Of a DNA stretch of 64,000 nt, positions 61,413 to 64,000 are shown piece by piece. The notes beneath the pieces were generated by a model. The model did not search any database, was not told where the DNA came from, and was given only the letters and a program-made list of their open reading frames with translations. Positions within the stretch are counted from its first letter, which is position 1; every line of letters starts with the position of its first letter. The translations under genes and the position numbers were made by a program. This DNA comes from Australimonas brisbanensis (GTDB taxonomy: Bacteria; Chloroflexota; Dehalococcoidia; Lucifugimonadales; Australimonadaceae), in NCBI GenBank assembly GCA_038147155.1, contig JAYQTA010000004.1, positions 115,779-179,778 on the forward strand. Direction: 5' to 3'.

Positions 61413-62711
61413 TCACTCCTTGCCCGTCACCACCCAGTCGGTGGACTCGGACCAGGTGGCAAGGATGCGCCGGATCTGGTCCTGCAGGTCGGGCGTCTCG
61501 CCCGCCTGGGTCGCGCCGTAGTCCAGCAGGCGCGCCGGGTTGGAGAGCGCCTGCCAGCGCTCCAGCGGCAGCTCGATGGCCTTGTTCTTGGCGGCGTCGC
61601 GCACGGTGCCCATGGGGTCGCCGCCGTCGGCCACGATGGCGAGCTGCTCCTCCAGCACCTGGCGGTACATGATGACGCCCCGGTCGGACTGGCCCAGCTT
61701 CTCCTTGGTGCGGTCGGCGATGGCACCCTGGGTGATCCAGGCCACGAAGTCCTGGTGGTTCACCAGATCCTCGATGAGCCGCCCGTCGGGGTGGAAGAGC
61801 GGCACCTGCCAGTAGGGGATGCGGTCCTGCTGCGGCTTCTCGGCGCCGGGAGCGGACTTATAGAAGTACCACGTGTAGTGCATGGTGTGGGTGTCGTCCA
61901 CCGGCACCCGGTACTGGAGCGAGCCGTTAACCACGCTGCCCACGAAGAGGATCTGGGGGAAGATCAGGGGGTGCCCCACCTTCCAGTCGGTGTCCTCCTC
62001 GGTGGTGCCCTCCACCACGCGGCGCTTGATCAGCCCGTACTCGAACTGGTCGAACCCGATCTTTAGGTGCTTGCGGGGCATGGTGGGGAAGATCTCCGGC
62101 TCCTTGCCGGCCCGCTTGGCCTTCTGGGCCTCCTGGTAGACGCCCCAGTACCCGTGGCACCACTCCAGGTGCACCGGGTCCATGGAGTTCTCCATGCACT
62201 GGAGCCAGTTGGCGGGCAGCTCCACGATGCCGATGTCGATCCAGATGTCGTCCCAGGTGAAGGGCTCGAACTGGGGCAGCAGCGGGGCGGGCTGGGGGCC
62301 CATGTAGGTGAACAGCAGCCCGCGCAGCTCCTGCACGGGGTAGGCGGCGATGCCCGTCTTCTCCTTGAAGCGCCCGTCGGGGTGGACGGTCTCCTCGAAG
62401 GGCTGCTCGATGCAGGCGCCCGACTCGTCGAACATCCACCCGTGGTACATGCAGCGCAGGCCGTGCTCCTCAGGGATGCCGTAGGAGAGGTCCACGCGCC
62501 GGTGCGGGCAGTAGCGGTCCACCAGCCCGTACTTGCCGGAGTTGTCCTTGTAGAGCACCAGGTCCTCGCCCATGATGCGGACGGCCTTGGTGGGCTTGTC
62601 CTCAAGTTCAGCGGTGGCGGCGACGGGGTGCCAGTAGCGGCGCATCAGTTCCCCCATGGGGGTGCCGGCGACGACGCTCGTGAGCTTCTCGTTCTGTTCG
62701 GCGGTCAACAT
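61413..62711 (-). CDS. Rieske non-haem iron oxygenase, large subunit (paralogue 2)
   Basis: 432 residues. Rieske ligands are C68, H70, C87 and H90; the catalytic iron site is D178, H181 and H186 (MDPVHLEWCH). The N-terminus (AGTPMGELMRRYWHPVA) matches the other two Rieske genes. It probably hydroxylates or demethylates an aromatic or similar organic compound. ATG follows AAGGAGT. It is divergent from paralogue 3 across 159 bp that holds a shared palindrome. No reductase is nearby. Confidence 0.92.
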   Translation of the reverse strand: MLTAEQNEKLTSVVAGTPMGELMRRYWHPVAATAELEDKPTKAVRIMGEDLVLYKDNSGKYGLVDRYCPHRRVDLSYGIPEEHGLRCMYHGWMFDESGACIEQPFEETVHPDGRFKEKTGIAAYPVQELRGLLFTYMGPQPAPLLPQFEPFTWDDIWIDIGIVELPANWLQCMENSMDPVHLEWCHGYWGVYQEAQKAKRAGKEPEIFPTMPRKHLKIGFDQFEYGLIKRRVVEGTTEEDTDWKVGHPLIFPQILFVGSVVNGSLQYRVPVDDTHTMHYTWYFYKSAPGAEKPQQDRIPYWQVPLFHPDGRLIEDLVNHQDFVAWITQGAIADRTKEKLGQSDRGVIMYRQVLEEQLAIVADGGDPMGTVRDAAKNKAIELPLERWQALSNPARLLDYGATQAGETPDLQDQIRRILATWSESTDWVVTGKE

Positions 62712-62757
62712 GCGGGGGGACTCCTTGAACGGGGCCTCGGCCCCGATATTGTCTGTC

Positions 62758-62776
62758 GGTCAACCTAGGGTTGACC
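62758..62776. promoter_or_regulatory. Palindromic operator between divergent Rieske genes
   Basis: Perfect inverted repeat GGTCAACC-tag-GGTTGACC (8-bp arms, 3-bp spacer), 46 bp from the minus-strand start and 94 bp from the plus-strand start. A dimeric regulator such as a GntR- or MarR-type protein could bind it. No regulator gene is visible before the window ends. Confidence 0.6.
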
Positions 62777-62800
62777 CATGAAGCCCGTATGAAGGGGGCG

Positions 62801-62847
62801 TATACTCGCGTGCAGGTTGCGTGAATATCTCCCCGGCACCGCCGGGG
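62801..62847 (+). promoter_or_regulatory. Promoter -10 and leader hairpin of Rieske paralogue 3
   Basis: TATACT at 62801-62806 is a good -10, without a clear -35 at the right distance, which suggests an activated promoter. In the leader, CCCCGGC-acc-GCCGGGG (62831-62847) makes a 7-bp hairpin before the AAGGAGG ribosome-binding site. Confidence 0.5.
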
Positions 62848-62870
62848 TTGCCCAACCAAGGAGGCCCGCC

Positions 62871-64000
62871 ATGCTGACCCGCGAGGAGAACGAGAAGCTC
62901 ACCCGCGTGGGGCCGGGGACGCCCGCAGGCGAGTTGCTGCGGCGCTACTGGCACCCCATCGCCGTGGCGTCTGAGCTGACAACGGAGCGCCCCACCAAGT
63001 TCGTGCGGGTGCTGGGCGAGGACCTGGTGCTGTTCCGGGACGGGACGGGCCGCATCGGCCTGCTGGGCGAGAAGTGCGCCCACCGCTCGGCCTCGCTGGT
63101 GTACGGGCGCGTGGAGGAGCGGGGTATCTCCTGCGCCTATCACGGCTGGCTGTTCGACTGCGAGGGCAACATCCTGGAGACCCCGCCCGAACGCAACGAC
63201 GCCATCATGAAGTCGGTGAAGCAGAAGGCCTACACCGTGCAGGAGCACGTGGGCCTGGTGTTCGCCTACATGGGCCCCGCGCCCGTGCCTCCCATGCCCC
63301 ACTACGACACGCTGTACCGGCCCGACGGGCGGCGCAAGATCCTGGTGCACCCGCAGCTGGACTGCAACTGGTTCCAGGCCATGGAGAACTCCATGGACCC
63401 GGCGCACCTGCAGGTGCTCCACCAGGAGTTCATCGGCGGTGGCCGCAAGCCCGTCAACACCACCCGTGGGTTCACCGACGACGTGGAGTCCTACGACTTC
63501 TACGCCACGGACTTCGGGCTGATGAAGCGGCGCACCTACAAGAACGGCACCACCGACGAGCACCCGGTGGTCTTCCCCACCATCCTGCGCCAGGGCCCGT
63601 CCACCCAGTACCGCACGCCCATCGATGACCAGCACACCATGCACATCCACGTGCTCTTCTTCCCCAACGAGGACGGCGCGCCCACCCACCCCCAGGCCTT
63701 CGACCCGGAGGTGGAGTACAAGGAGCCGTACAAGGAGCCCGCGAACGCGCTGCACCCCTTCACCCACTTCACCATGCACGCGGTGATCCCCCAGGACCAC
63801 ATGGCCTGGGAGACCCAGGGCCCCGTGGCCAACCGGGCCATCGAGCACCTCTCCTACTCGGACCGGGGCGTGGTGCTGCTGCGCAAGGTGGTGGAGGAGC
63901 AGATCGAGCGGGTGCAGAAGGGGCAGGACCCGCTGGGGGTGTACCGCGACCCGGACCACGCCATCATCAACACCGGCGTCGACCACGACTGGTGGGCCTC
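62871..64000 (+). CDS. Rieske non-haem iron oxygenase, large subunit (paralogue 3, 3' truncated)
   Basis: The frame is open to the end of the window (376 full codons). Rieske ligands are C69, H71, C88 and H91 (CAHR, CAYHGW); the catalytic site is D176, H179 and H184 (MDPAHLQVLH). The start MLTREENEKLTRVGPGTPAG follows AAGGAGG by seven bases. Compared with its divergent neighbour it is similar at the N-terminus but different in the substrate-pocket half, so the two probably act on different compounds. Its last residues lie outside the window. Confidence 0.92.
   Translation, partial: MLTREENEKLTRVGPGTPAGELLRRYWHPIAVASELTTERPTKFVRVLGEDLVLFRDGTGRIGLLGEKCAHRSASLVYGRVEERGISCAYHGWLFDCEGNILETPPERNDAIMKSVKQKAYTVQEHVGLVFAYMGPAPVPPMPHYDTLYRPDGRRKILVHPQLDCNWFQAMENSMDPAHLQVLHQEFIGGGRKPVNTTRGFTDDVESYDFYATDFGLMKRRTYKNGTTDEHPVVFPTILRQGPSTQYRTPIDDQHTMHIHVLFFPNEDGAPTHPQAFDPEVEYKEPYKEPANALHPFTHFTMHAVIPQDHMAWETQGPVANRAIEHLSYSDRGVVLLRKVVEEQIERVQKGQDPLGVYRDPDHAIINTGVDHDWWA

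Noticed and set aside
62760..63986. 408-codon minus-strand open frame opposite Rieske paralogue 3
   Set aside because: The plus strand has Rieske and catalytic iron ligands, a good ribosome-binding site and a family N-terminus; the opposite frame is a shadow.

Overview
This 64 kb window is bacterial chromosome, roughly 70 % G+C by eye and almost fully coding, with no rRNA, tRNA, CRISPR array, insertion sequence or phage gene that I can see. The gene set suggests a member of the Chloroflexota, perhaps Dehalococcoidia/SAR202-like. The reasons are RNase J, an rpsP-khpA-rimM cluster, FakA/FakB-type genes, a bacterial NurA-domain protein, an enolase-superfamily acid dehydratase, several Rieske oxygenase paralogues and MmgE/PrpD. 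This assignment is inference; no marker such as 16S rRNA is present.

Layout: pheT (partial), moeA and an unknown gene come first, then a suspicious poly-G/poly-C tract and radA (1-4.5 kb). A TetR regulator, lipA, a D-tartrate dehydratase-like enolase with a 2-hydroxyacid dehydrogenase, and a YHYH lipoprotein follow (4.6-9.5 kb). Next are polyprenyl diphosphate synthase, metG and rimM-khpA-rpsP (9.5-13.4 kb), then a methyltransferase, uvrB, a lipoprotein, a MIP18-family protein, a cysteine-free Mrp ATPase and Hsp20 (13.5-19.7 kb). A long minus-strand cluster reads DUF177-rpmF-fabD-nusB-acpP-udg-rnj-ftsK (27.1-19.7 kb). It is followed by htpX-lemA and a methylmalonyl-CoA/acyl-CoA dehydrogenase group (27.2-30.8 kb). 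Then come rsmI, tebC, MmgE/PrpD plus a Rieske oxygenase, a phosphoesterase and ruvCA (30.9-37.2 kb), and thiL-tsaE-tsaB-ndk, rsfS, mnmA-rnhB and a frameshifted yraN (37.4-42.7 kb). FakB and FakA, rpmB and two FKBPs lead to an arginine cluster on the minus strand (argJ-B-D-G-EamA-dehydrogenase-argH-rpe, 55.4-46.7 kb). The window ends with a small-peptide transcription unit, nurA, selB, acnA and a divergent pair of Rieske oxygenases.

The two most unusual items sit side by side near 55.4 kb. The first is argJ, which reads in frame from an excisionase/MerR-type helix-turn-helix domain and is preceded by a near-consensus promoter that places the likely transcript start at the fused ATG. An inverted repeat overlaps its -35 element, so the ArgJ enzyme may also be the repressor of the arginine operon. 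The second is a complete, very short transcription unit (promoter, about 136-nt structured leader, strong ribosome-binding site, 36-codon Lys/Ala/Pro ORF, 13-bp terminator stem).

Genome-wide habits visible here are an extended -10 element of the form TGCTAnnnT, many -10 hexamers exactly 6-7 nt before the start codon (predicting leaderless mRNAs), and a strong preference for TAG stops despite the high G+C. Two convergent gene pairs share one CTAG as both stop codons. All promoter, operator and terminator calls are by eye.
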